This document shows positions 16,004 to 23,660 of a stretch of DNA of 64,000 bases, piece by piece. Numbering within the stretch: the stretch's first letter is position 1; every line of letters begins with the position of its first letter. A program made the position numbers and the translations under genes. Source of the stretch: Chitinophaga sp. HK235 (GTDB lineage: Bacteria; Bacteroidota; Bacteroidia; Chitinophagales; Chitinophagaceae); the NCBI RefSeq assembly GCF_018255755.1, contig NZ_CP073766.1, positions 868,001-932,000 on the forward strand, written 5' to 3'. Below the pieces are notes generated by a model, which was given only the letters and a program-made list of their open reading frames with translations, was not told the DNA's origin and made no database searches.

Positions 16004-16789
16004 ATGCAACAGAAAAATGTTCCGCTGACGACAGCCGATACGCAGCTGCTGCAGCAACTGGAGACCCTGAACCCACAGGCAGTGAACAGTCTTAAAAACA
16101 TTTACCGGAAAATGATCTGTAGCGGTTATCTGGTAAAGATGGAGTTAACCCCAGATCAGCTGCTGCGTTATATCTTTGATGACGGCCAGAGTATAGTGGT
16201 ATGTCCATTACTTCCGCCACAGCAAGTGCAGGAGGAGCCATCACACTCCCTGATAGCAGAAGGACTTTCCTATCAGCCCGTAGTACTTGAAATCATCAGC
16301 CATCCCCATAAGCCTGATTTATTGTTAGCAGCCCGCTACGACAACTATCCTGCGCAATTGCAGCACCAGACAATACTCACAGCCAACCTATCCAGGTTGC
16401 GGAAAGAAACCGGTCTGGTGGCCCTGGTATTTGCAGTGGAGTTATGTGCGTTGCTGATTACGGTCTATACCGGCAGTTTCAATACTTCCATTATACTGAT
16501 GGGCTGGGCTCCGCCACTGTCCATAGCAGGTATTGGTTTGATCATGATGATGAAAAAGTACCGCAGCAGCCTGAAAAAGGCTATCCATCAAACTATCGTA
16601 AGTGGTATCGTGACAGAAAGATTCTCCGATGGGAGGCTAAGCTGGTACCGGATCGGGGAACTACTGTTTGAAAGCGGAGATGGTACACTGGCGGTTCCGG
16701 GGCAGCCTTTGCAGGTGGTATTTACAACGGACTCCCGTGGTTCGCAGGGAGCGGTTTTTCATACCACAAAAGATTCTTCCCGTTTTTAA
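16004..16789 (+). CDS. Two-helix membrane protein of unknown function
   Basis: 261 residues. The N-terminal 130 residues are soluble and lack recognisable motifs. Two adjacent transmembrane helices follow: GLVALVFAVELCALLITVYTG (about 132-152) and IILMGWAPPLSIAGIGLIMMM (about 158-178). A basic linker (KKYRSSLKKAIHQ) places the C-terminal about 80 residues in the cytosol by the positive-inside rule. The tail is beta-rich (GELLFESGDGTLAVPG, LQVVFTTDSRG). It is followed after 24 bp by the MarR gene and may share its transcript. No family recognised. Confidence 0.75.
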   Translation: MQQKNVPLTTADTQLLQQLETLNPQAVNSLKNIYRKMICSGYLVKMELTPDQLLRYIFDDGQSIVVCPLLPPQQVQEEPSHSLIAEGLSYQPVVLEIISHPHKPDLLLAARYDNYPAQLQHQTILTANLSRLRKETGLVALVFAVELCALLITVYTGSFNTSIILMGWAPPLSIAGIGLIMMMKKYRSSLKKAIHQTIVSGIVTERFSDGRLSWYRIGELLFESGDGTLAVPGQPLQVVFTTDSRGSQGAVFHTTKDSSRF

Positions 16790-16813
16790 CAGGCTAGTCC
16801 TTATTTTCGTCGC

Positions 16814-17305
16814 ATGATTAATGCGATAGATCAATCCGGCATACTGGCCATCTCTACCCGGCTGCAACGGCTGGGCGAACTGTTACGAAAAGACGGACAA
16901 CAGATCTATAAAGCCCATGGCATTGACTTTGAGCCTAAATGGTTTCCCGTGATATACAGCCTCCATGCCAATGAGTCACTGAGCGTTGTAGAGATTGCCA
17001 ACGAAATTGGCTATACGCATCCTTCCACCATCAGTCTTCTTAAAGAACTGGAAGCCAAAAAACTGGTCCGTTCCCGGAAAGACAAGACAGATACCCGCAA
17101 ACGCATGATCAGCCTGACTGAAAAAGGACAGCAGCTGGTAACGCAAATGAAGCCGGTGTGGGACATCATTACTGCAGCGCTGAACGACCTTACCAATAGC
17201 ACCCATAACATCATGAACGCTGTGAATGAAGTGGAAGCCCGTTTCAAGGAAAAGAGCTTCTTTGAAAGAGCGGAAGAAATAAGAAAAGAACAGGGCCGCC
17301 AGTAG
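16814..17305 (+). CDS. MarR family transcriptional regulator
   Basis: 163 residues. A winged HTH is clear: LSVVEIANEIGYTHPSTISLLKELEAKKLVRSRKDKTDTRKRMISLTEKGQQLV (about 56-110), including the wing's DxRxR-type DTRKR. Dimerisation helices flank it on both sides. MarR proteins bind palindromic operators as dimers and are released by small ligands. The next gene is a GNAT acetyltransferase with a perfect palindrome in its promoter (17481-17496), the likely target. Upstream is the membrane protein gene (24 bp gap). Confidence 0.94.
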   Translation: MINAIDQSGILAISTRLQRLGELLRKDGQQIYKAHGIDFEPKWFPVIYSLHANESLSVVEIANEIGYTHPSTISLLKELEAKKLVRSRKDKTDTRKRMISLTEKGQQLVTQMKPVWDIITAALNDLTNSTHNIMNAVNEVEARFKEKSFFERAEEIRKEQGRQ

Positions 17306-17480
17306 CCATAAGGCATCCCCTTCATTTTAAAATCCAACCTGAAACCCCATTACATCGGTCCATCCACTGCTATCTTTTACCATTATACCCACGGTGCTAA
17401 AATACGGACCAATCAGTCTGAGCAGCTATTCCTAAGCCTTATGTTGGCCATGACTATTTTTCGCAGATTTTTTTTAATTT

Positions 17481-17503
17481 ATGTAGTCAACTACATATAT
17501 TTG
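17481..17503 (+). promoter_or_regulatory. MarR-type operator overlapping the GNAT gene promoter
   Basis: ATGTAGTCAACTACAT (17481-17496) has perfect 7-bp arms around a 2-bp centre. It abuts the -7 box TATATTTG (17496-17503), a match to the Bacteroidota consensus TAnnTTTG. A repressor bound here would block the GNAT promoter. That the MarR protein just upstream is the binder is inference. Confidence 0.75.
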
Positions 17504-17519
17504 TATAAACGTTCACAAC

Positions 17520-18005
17520 ATGGCTATTACATACAAACCAATAGGCGATACTTATTCCGAAGCGGTAATCAATCTGATTTTACCGATACAGCAGCAGGAG
17601 TTTAATGTAAACATCAATCTGGAGGCACAACAGGACCTGCTGGCTATAGAAAAACACTATCAGCAGACGGGAGGTGGTTTCTGGGGAGCGTTTGACGGGG
17701 ACAAGCTGGTAGGCACCATTGCGCTGATAACGTATTCACCGGATGCCGGGGCCTTGCGTAAGATGTTTGTACGCCGGGAATACCGGGGCAAGGAGTTCGG
17801 TATTGCCGGTGCCCTGCTCGATACCCTGCTGGAACATGCATCCACCAAGGGTATCAGGGATATATACCTGGGTACGGTTAACTTCCTCCATGCCGCCAGA
17901 CGCTTTTATGAGAAAAAAGGATTTGACGAGATAGCGGCAGACAGCCTTCCGGCTGCTTTCCCAAGGATGGCGGCAGACGACGTATTTTATCATCTGCATT
18001 GTTGA
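17520..18005 (+). CDS. GNAT family N-acetyltransferase
   Basis: 161 residues. The acetyl-CoA site is in the segment LRKMFVRREYRGKEFGIAGALLDTLLEHA (about 79-107), where RREYRGKEFGIA is the R/QxxGxG/A pyrophosphate loop. LVGTIALITYSPDAG (62-76) is beta-4 and IYLGTVNFLHAARRFYEKKGFDEI gives beta-5 and alpha-4. Typical single-domain size. Substrate unknown; small amines, peptides or antibiotics are all possible. Controlled probably by the MarR protein upstream via the palindrome at 17481. A terminator follows at 18013. Confidence 0.93.
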   Translation: MAITYKPIGDTYSEAVINLILPIQQQEFNVNINLEAQQDLLAIEKHYQQTGGGFWGAFDGDKLVGTIALITYSPDAGALRKMFVRREYRGKEFGIAGALLDTLLEHASTKGIRDIYLGTVNFLHAARRFYEKKGFDEIAADSLPAAFPRMAADDVFYHLHC

Positions 18006-18012
18006 CCAGAAA

Positions 18013-18050
18013 GCCGGGAACAGGGCCATTGCTGTTTCCGGCCTATTTTT
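18013..18050 (+). terminator. Rho-independent terminator of the GNAT gene
   Basis: GCCGGGAACAG (18013-18023) pairs with CTGTTTCCGGC (18032-18042), one G-U wobble, followed by CTATTTTT. Confidence 0.85.
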
Positions 18051-18267
18051 AAAACTCCGGACAGGGGAAAAAATTATCCCCCATCGTATACCGTTGCCCG
18101 TTAATTCCCATCCTGCACTGCTACAAGCTTCCACCCTTTTCATGCTCCGTTTCCGCCATTGTCCGCATAAAAATATGTGGATTAAGTTCTGGCCTGAATA
18201 ACAAAAGAGAACGTTTTTTGTAATATTATTGGGCTCAGATTTAGTTTAAGTAGTTAAAAATCGGCAA

Positions 18268-19062
18268 ATGGATTCCAGCAACGGACAACCTGAAAAACCA
18301 CTCATATCACCTGGGGTTGACAACTTTTTCATTGGCGTACACACCACCTTCCTTTTTGTGGCCCGTTTTTTCCGGGAATTATTCCGGTTCCCCTTTGAAA
18401 CACGGGAATTTATCCGGCAGTGTTATATGGTTGGCTATAAATCATTGGCACTCATTAGCTTAACTGGATTTATCACCGGACTTGTTTTTACAAAACAATC
18501 ACGGCCGTCTCTGTCTGAGTTTGGTGCCACCTCCTGGCTCCCCTCGCTGATAGCGATTGCGGTAATCAGGGCACTGGCACCACTGGTAACGGCCCTGATC
18601 TGTGCCGGCAAGGTAGGCTCCAGCATAGGCGCGGAACTGGGCTCTATGAAGGTGACAGAGCAGATAGATGCGATGGAGGTATCGGCCATTAATCCCTTTA
18701 AATACCTGGTGGTGACCAGGGTACTGGCGACCACCGTAATCATCCCGATACTGATGGCCTATACCGGCCTGGTGGGATTGATGGGCTCCTATCTGGATGT
18801 ACATATCAATGAACAGACCAGCATCACCGCTTTCTTTCTGAAAGCATTCAAGGACATTACCTTTCTGGACCTGTTCTCCTCCACCTTTAAATCCATGGTG
18901 TTTGGCTTTACCATTGGCATTGTGAGCTGCTACCAGGGATACAATGCCTCACAGGGCACACAGGGCGTGGGTAAAGCAGCCAATACCTCCGTAGTGATCT
19001 CCATGTTCCTGATTTTTATTGAGGAGGTAATCATTGTTCAGGTAGTAAATTCGATCAGGTAG
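18268..19062 (+). CDS. mlaE: MlaE-family lipid ABC transporter permease
   Basis: 264 residues, five to six transmembrane helices. The MlaE/YrbE signature is clear: GLVFTKQSRPSLSEFGA (about 71-87) and the cytosolic EQIDAMEVSAINPFKYLVVTRVLA region (about 131-154), where this family contacts the ATPase. It forms the inner-membrane part of an MCE-type phospholipid transporter that moves lipid between inner and outer membranes. It is followed after 1 bp by the ATPase gene, then by the MCE protein, so this is one operon. MlaB and MlaC are not present here. Confidence 0.95.
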   Translation: MDSSNGQPEKPLISPGVDNFFIGVHTTFLFVARFFRELFRFPFETREFIRQCYMVGYKSLALISLTGFITGLVFTKQSRPSLSEFGATSWLPSLIAIAVIRALAPLVTALICAGKVGSSIGAELGSMKVTEQIDAMEVSAINPFKYLVVTRVLATTVIIPILMAYTGLVGLMGSYLDVHINEQTSITAFFLKAFKDITFLDLFSSTFKSMVFGFTIGIVSCYQGYNASQGTQGVGKAANTSVVISMFLIFIEEVIIVQVVNSIR

Positions 19063-19063
19063 T

Positions 19064-19837
19064 ATGAAACAACGTAGCGCAGAAATAGACAGGAACGAAG
19101 TAGTGATTTCGATCAGAGACCTTTATAAGTCCTTTGGTTCCAATCGTGTACTCCGTGGTGTAGATCTGGACCTGCATAAAGGCGAGAACGTAGTGGTACT
19201 GGGACGTTCCGGTACCGGTAAATCCGTATTAATCAAAATAATTGTAGGACTGCTTTATCCCGATGCGGGCACCGTAAATGTACTGGGCAGGGATGTGAAC
19301 ACCCTTACCGAAGCTGATCTGCGCGAGCTGCGCATGCAGGTAGGCTTCTCCTTTCAAAGCTCCGCATTGTACGATAGTATGACTGTAGGGGAAAACCTGG
19401 CTTTCCCATTACGTCGCAACAATAAAAGGATCAGCAATGACCAGGTACGCCGTATGGTGGATATTGTACTGGACGCCGTAGGGTTGTCGCAGACCATCAA
19501 CCAACTGCCGGCAGAACTTTCCGGCGGTCAGCGCAAACGCATCGGCATTGCCCGTACCCTTATTCTGAAACCACAGATCATGCTGTATGATGAACCTACT
19601 GCCGGACTGGACCCTATCACCTGCATCGAAATCAATAATCTGATCAACGAAGTACAACGCCGGTTCAATACCAGTTCCATCATCATTACCCATGACCTCA
19701 CCTGCGCCAAGGAAACCGGCGATAGCATTGCTGTGATGCAGGAGGGAAAGTTTGTAGCCAAAGGCTCTTTCGACGAAGTGTTCGATAAAGAGAACGACCT
19801 GATTCAAAGTTTTTATCAATACAATTTCATACAGTAA
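19064..19837 (+). CDS. mlaF: MlaF-family ABC transporter ATPase
   Basis: 257 residues. Walker A GRSGTGKSVLIKI (about 46-58), Q-loop near FQSSALYD, signature LSGGQRKRIGIARTL (about 148-162), Walker B LYDEPTAGLDP, H-loop IITHD. The signature with QRKR and the Q-loop SSALYDSM are typical of the MlaF/Ttg2A branch. It powers the MCE lipid transporter. Operon between mlaE (1-bp gap) and the MCE gene (3-bp gap). Confidence 0.96.
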   Translation: MKQRSAEIDRNEVVISIRDLYKSFGSNRVLRGVDLDLHKGENVVVLGRSGTGKSVLIKIIVGLLYPDAGTVNVLGRDVNTLTEADLRELRMQVGFSFQSSALYDSMTVGENLAFPLRRNNKRISNDQVRRMVDIVLDAVGLSQTINQLPAELSGGQRKRIGIARTLILKPQIMLYDEPTAGLDPITCIEINNLINEVQRRFNTSSIIITHDLTCAKETGDSIAVMQEGKFVAKGSFDEVFDKENDLIQSFYQYNFIQ

Positions 19838-19840
19838 ACC

Positions 19841-20866
19841 ATGATTAAAGAAAGCAACAAGCGCACAGTAATAGTAGGCATCTTCATTTTTGTTGGACTG
19901 ATCATTTTTACTGTAGCCATCCTGTTTCTGGGCGGGCAACGCAAAACCTTTACCCCTTCCGTACGGGTAAAGGCTATGTTCCATGATATTAACGGACTTA
20001 CCGCCGGCAACAATGTGTGGTATTCCGGGGTTAAAGTAGGTACGGTCAAAAAAATCACTTTTATCAAACATGATGTGATAGAAGTGATCATGAATATCGA
20101 AAAAAGCTCACGGCAGTTTATCCATAAGGACGTAAAAGCCAAGGTAGGCTCAGATGGACTGGTAGGCAACAAAATCGTAATACTTTCCGGCGGCACAGAA
20201 ACCCTGCCTGCTATTGAAAACAACGATGTGATTGTGGCGGAAACAGCGTTAAGCCCTGACAACATTATGGCCACCCTGCAAGTCAACAATGAAAACCTGG
20301 TATCTATCACCGGCAATCTCAAAGAGATCATGAAACACATCGCAGAAGGACAAGGCACTGTTGGTAAACTGCTGAAGGACGATTCTGTCTACAACAATGT
20401 GCAGGCAACGCTCAACAACCTGAAAACCACTGCTGCCAACACTCAGCGCCTGACCGACAAGCTGGCTGACTATGCCGCCAAACTGCAGACGAAAGGCTCT
20501 CTGGCCAACAACCTGATCACCGACACCGTGGTGTTCAGCCACCTGCGTGCTACCATGGCCCAGATGGATGACGCTGCCCAAAAGGCCAATAGTGTAGTGG
20601 CTGATCTCAAAAAAGCCAGTAGCACTGTCAGCGAAAATATCACCAATGATCAGTCTCCCGCCGGTGTGTTGCTGCATGATCAGGAATCTGCAGAAAGCCT
20701 GAAAAAAATCATCACCAACCTGGAATCCAGCACTTCCAAACTGGACCAGAACATGGAAGCGCTGAAGCATAATTTCCTGCTGAGAGGTTACTTCAGGAAA
20801 CAGGCCAAACGCGAGCAAAAAGAACAAGCCGAAAAAGCGAAAATATTAAACAAGTCCCAGGACTGA
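19841..20866 (+). CDS. mlaD: MlaD/MCE-domain substrate-binding protein
   Basis: 341 residues. One N-terminal transmembrane helix (about 8-28) anchors it in the inner membrane. One MCE domain follows (about 37-120): RVKAMFHDINGLTAGNNVWYSGVKVGTVKKI, then the strand VEVIMNIEKSS and KAKVGSDGLVGNKIV. After that comes a long, probably coiled-coil region (130-310) rich in N/T/K, which is longer than E. coli MlaD (183 residues) and common in Bacteroidota. It probably forms a hexamer that passes lipids to or from the outer membrane. The last three codons and stop lie inside a palindromic repeat (20856-20875), an odd feature shared with the gene ending at 53162. Confidence 0.93.
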   Translation: MIKESNKRTVIVGIFIFVGLIIFTVAILFLGGQRKTFTPSVRVKAMFHDINGLTAGNNVWYSGVKVGTVKKITFIKHDVIEVIMNIEKSSRQFIHKDVKAKVGSDGLVGNKIVILSGGTETLPAIENNDVIVAETALSPDNIMATLQVNNENLVSITGNLKEIMKHIAEGQGTVGKLLKDDSVYNNVQATLNNLKTTAANTQRLTDKLADYAAKLQTKGSLANNLITDTVVFSHLRATMAQMDDAAQKANSVVADLKKASSTVSENITNDQSPAGVLLHDQESAESLKKIITNLESSTSKLDQNMEALKHNFLLRGYFRKQAKREQKEQAEKAKILNKSQD

Positions 20867-20915
20867 AGTCCTGGGCTATATTAGCTAAAGTACTGGGATA
20901 AAGTCCTGGGATATT
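20855..20915 (+). repeat. REP-like palindrome, copy 1, followed by a degenerate copy
   Basis: CCCAGGAC-TGAA-GTCCTGGG (20856-20875) is a divergent member of the palindrome family seen at 35.1, 53.2 and 58.6 kb, with the same flanks (T before, CTATATT after). The mlaD stop codon lies in its loop. A further degenerate copy (about 20891-20915) follows. Confidence 0.8.
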
Positions 20916-21555
20916 ATTTTTCTGCGACTGTTGTCAATAGCGGGGAATTAAACATACTTACCGGGGATATGATCTGCTCAGAGAGCGGGATCTTATCCCC
21001 GTAAATTTGTTGCATCTGTTTTTTTACAGCAGGACTGTTCAGGTCGAAATCCTTCAGCTGTTGCAACTTCCCCAGTTCCAGGCCGGTTGCTTCCTTATAT
21101 ATCTTCCACACCAGCTCAGAACAATAGATTCGTTCGTCTGACCAACCGAAATAAAAATCATAATCCTTTCCGTTGTACTTTTTGCCGGCCTCCATCATTT
21201 TATCCAGTGTTGCCGTGGTGAGTACGCTGTCTGCATTTTTCAGGCGCTTGATAACATAATGTCCGTTGCGTCCGCGGGCCATCCAGGCCGACAACGGCGT
21301 GTAACGAACAGGCTGCACCGCTTCGTAAACATACAGTTCACCGCCAACGGTAAAGATAATGCCGCAGTGGCTGTATTTGGAATGGGTAGCGAATTTGATA
21401 GCGGTGCTGAGGCCAGACACAGACTCCTGAAAGATCACATCTCCTGGCTTTACTGTAGGGGCTTTCAGTGCTACAGGCGTACGTTGCTGGCAACCGGCAC
21501 TTAAAGTCAGCAGCGGCAATATCAACATTAACACCATCAGTTTTAAGTTGGCCAT
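20914..21555 (-). CDS. YiiX/YebB-like cysteine hydrolase lipoprotein (permuted NlpC/P60)
   Basis: 213 residues. Signal peptide with lipobox LSAGC (lipid-modified Cys22). The catalytic His63 in KYSHCGIIF comes before Cys145 in RIYCSELVWK, the reversed order found in the YiiX family of permuted NlpC/P60 enzymes. PGDVIFQE (37-44) and YDFYFGWSDERIYCSELVW are family sequences. Members are amide hydrolases or acyltransferases; the target (lipid, peptide or peptidoglycan) is unknown. Likely attached to the outer membrane, facing the periplasm. Convergent with mlaD. Confidence 0.9.
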   Translation of the reverse strand: MANLKLMVLMLILPLLTLSAGCQQRTPVALKAPTVKPGDVIFQESVSGLSTAIKFATHSKYSHCGIIFTVGGELYVYEAVQPVRYTPLSAWMARGRNGHYVIKRLKNADSVLTTATLDKMMEAGKKYNGKDYDFYFGWSDERIYCSELVWKIYKEATGLELGKLQQLKDFDLNSPAVKKQMQQIYGDKIPLSEQIISPVSMFNSPLLTTVAEK

Positions 21556-21616
21556 TTTGTATTTTTTTGTAATGATAAATTTTTTCCTTCACTTATGCTT
21601 AGCGTATTTTTAGCGA

Positions 21617-22012
21617 ATGAAAGTTAAAAGACGTTGGCTTTATTTTATCCTTATTCTGTTGAACATACCCCTGGGATTAGCCACCAGATGGGCACCGCAG
21701 TATTTTCCCACTATTATTCGCGTATATGGCGGTGACGTATTTTCAGCTACCTGTATCTTTTTTGGTATCCGTTTTTTGTATCCGCTAAAGGCTGTTTCCA
21801 AAGTAGCGCTGATCAGTTTTCTGGTATGTATTGCCATTGAAGTACAGCAGCTGTATCAGGCGGAATGGGCCGTGAGACTGCGTAATACCCCATTGGGTAT
21901 TTTGCTGGGGCATGGCTTTTTGTGGAGTGATTGTGTATGTTATGCGGTAGGAACGCTGATGGCGGCGGCGCTGGCGTTTTTGCTGGAGCGGACCAGTTAT
22001 TTCCGAAGCTGA
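21617..22012 (+). CDS. DUF2809 family membrane protein
   Basis: 131 residues with about four transmembrane helices: YFILILLNIPLGLAT, DVFSATCIFFGIRFLYP, VALISFLVCIAIEVQQLY and DCVCYAVGTLMAAALAFLLE. The pattern GLATRW, GDVFSA, EVQQLYQAEWAVRLRNTPLGILLGHGFLWSD is that of DUF2809. Function of the family is unknown. It stands alone between the divergent YiiX gene and the convergent YhcH gene. Confidence 0.85.
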   Translation: MKVKRRWLYFILILLNIPLGLATRWAPQYFPTIIRVYGGDVFSATCIFFGIRFLYPLKAVSKVALISFLVCIAIEVQQLYQAEWAVRLRNTPLGILLGHGFLWSDCVCYAVGTLMAAALAFLLERTSYFRS

Positions 22013-22018
22013 TGAAAT

Positions 22019-22055
22019 GATATAGGATGATGTGGTATCTGCATCATCCTATATC
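22019..22055. terminator. Bidirectional hairpin between DUF2809 and YhcH genes
   Basis: GATATAGGATGATG (22019-22032) and CATCATCCTATATC (22042-22055) form a perfect 14-bp stem with a 9-nt loop, seven bases after one stop codon and nine before the other. No strong U-tract. Confidence 0.75.
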
Positions 22056-22063
22056 CTGATCAA

Positions 22064-22519
22064 TTAATTCACGCCTATTTTTATCACTACCTTTTTAACC
22101 GCCGCTGGCTGATCGATAAGGAGATTAGGCATATGGAGATCGGTTGGGAAAAAGATGGCGAAGTTGTGCTGGTCTAGCCGCGTGAAGAAAGCCGGCTTTT
22201 CGGCAAACAGCATATAGTCTTCTGTTTCACTGTATGGTTTTGAAGGAGTTTGTTCCCGGAGGAAGTCATGTCCTATCAGTTCTGCACCTTTCACGATATA
22301 CTGAATATCGATATATTTTTTATGTGCTTCCATTTGTTCACCGGAAGGGTCTACGGTATCATATTCATTGACGATCGCGAAGATGTTGGTGCCGTCGATT
22401 TCATACTTTCCTTTTTCCAGTGTGCTGAAGTCGGTTTGTGCGAGGTATTCAAAAGCCTTTACAAACCTGGGGCCCAGGCAGTGGTAGCGATGGGCGTTTG
22501 TTAATGTGTCGAGTATCAT
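22064..22519 (-). CDS. YhcH/YjgK/YiaL family protein (DUF386)
   Basis: 151 residues. DUF386 signatures: NEYDTVDPSGEQMEAHKKYIDIQYIVKGAELIG (about 51-83), followed by HNFAIFFPTDLHMPNL and the final KKVVIKI strand. The His/Glu in HKKYIDIQ and the FFPxDxHxP histidine are metal-site residues of this cupin-like fold. Known members act as sugar anomerases or sialic acid related proteins (NanQ/YhcH). It is transcribed after the DeoR gene with a 40-bp gap, in the same direction, so it may be part of the glycerol locus, although its substrate is not glycerol. Confidence 0.9.
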   Translation of the reverse strand: MILDTLTNAHRYHCLGPRFVKAFEYLAQTDFSTLEKGKYEIDGTNIFAIVNEYDTVDPSGEQMEAHKKYIDIQYIVKGAELIGHDFLREQTPSKPYSETEDYMLFAEKPAFFTRLDQHNFAIFFPTDLHMPNLLIDQPAAVKKVVIKIGVN

Positions 22520-22559
22520 GTGAGCTAAAAAAGCAAAGATATTCAGAAAACGCAGACTT

Positions 22560-23330
22560 TTATACGATGGTCACTTTAATGCCCATATCTTCCATGGCTT
22601 TGACCACGTGCGGGGAGATGGCGGTGTCGGTGATTACTTCATCCACATCTTCCAGGCCACAGATACGGCCAAATCCTCTTTTCCCGAATTTGGTGGAGTC
22701 TGCGAGTACGATGATTTTTTGAACGGTGGCAATCATTTTCTGGTTCAGATGGGCTTCCATGATGTTGGAGGTGGTGAGACCGAATTCAAGATCGATACCG
22801 TCTACGCCGAGGAAAAGTTTGCTGCAGGAGAAGTCTTCCAGTATTTTTTCTGCGTAAGGTCCTGTAACGGAGGAAGAGCTGGTGCGTAGATGGCCACCGA
22901 GCTGTATTACTTCCACATCGGGGATGCGGATGAGTTCCAGCGCTACGTTGAGAGCACCAGTGATGATGGTCAGGTGTCCTTTGGGATGGATATTCTTAGC
23001 CAGAGAAAGTACGGAGGTACCGGAGGCGATAATGATGGCATCATTGGGTGCGATGAGTGCTGCGGCAGCCTGTCCGATTTTGTTTTTTTCCTCGCTGCGC
23101 AGTTTCTCTTTTTCATTGACCGGCTTATCGTTGGTGTAAGGATTATTGATGGTGGCACCTCCATGAGAACGGAACAGTAGTGCCTTATCTTCCAGCAGCT
23201 TCAGATCTTTTCGTATAGTCACTCCCGATACATCCAGTTCCTTGCAGAGGTCAACAACATTCACATATCCTTTTTCGGCCAGTTTATCCAGTATATACTT
23301 ATGGCGTTCAGCTATATTGATCATAGACAT
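22560..23330 (-). CDS. DeoR/GlpR family transcriptional regulator
   Basis: 256 residues from ATG 23330 (22560-23324 is also possible; the longer start at 23366 adds a non-family leader). The N-terminal winged HTH reads RHKYILDKLAEKGYVNVVDLCKELDVSGVTIRKDLKLLEDKALLFRSHGGA, a classic DeoR HTH with the GGA exit. The C-terminal domain (about 75-240) has the sugar-phosphate-binding IIASGTSVLSLAK and FLGVDGID, LADSTKFGKRG motifs. The divergent glpD-glpK-glpF genes make glycerol-3-phosphate or a similar phosphate the likely inducer. Upstream repeats of TTACTTTCGAA at 23573-23640 are probable binding sites. Confidence 0.93.
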   Translation of the reverse strand: MSMINIAERHKYILDKLAEKGYVNVVDLCKELDVSGVTIRKDLKLLEDKALLFRSHGGATINNPYTNDKPVNEKEKLRSEEKNKIGQAAAALIAPNDAIIIASGTSVLSLAKNIHPKGHLTIITGALNVALELIRIPDVEVIQLGGHLRTSSSSVTGPYAEKILEDFSCSKLFLGVDGIDLEFGLTTSNIMEAHLNQKMIATVQKIIVLADSTKFGKRGFGRICGLEDVDEVITDTAISPHVVKAMEDMGIKVTIV

Positions 23331-23572
23331 ATCGCATAAAAGTAACGTATTAAGCGCTATTGACAAGTTTTTCTGAAAGCGTTTTAACCTAACCTTAACC
23401 GTCTGATTTCATTCTATTTTCTATTGTTACTTTTTTATCCAGATACCCCTTTCACTTTTAATAACAATGAAATACTATGAAGGGTTGTAAGTTATAAGTC
23501 GATGATCGCCATTGCTCCCAGCCATTTTCCCATTCATCCAGAAAAATATTTCCTTTTCTGATTAAATTTTCT

Positions 23573-23640
23573 ATTTTACTTTCGAATTATTTTATTTTCT
23601 TTTATTTTACATTCAAATTTAAAACATTTCGAAAGTAATT
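23573..23640 (+). promoter_or_regulatory. Candidate DeoR/GlpR operator array upstream of glpD
   Basis: Three related 15-bp elements occur: ATTTTACTTTCGAAT (23573-23587), ATTTTACATTCAAAT (23604-23618, two changes, 31 bp on) and the inverse of AATTACTTTCGAAAT (23626-23640). The first and third share the 11-mer TTACTTTCGAA as an inverted repeat. They lie 20-90 bp upstream of glpD in an otherwise AT-rich gap of 330 bp. The rest of the gap shows no further gene. Binding by the DeoR protein is inferred. Confidence 0.65.
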
Positions 23641-23660
23641 AAAAGATATATTATAACAAT

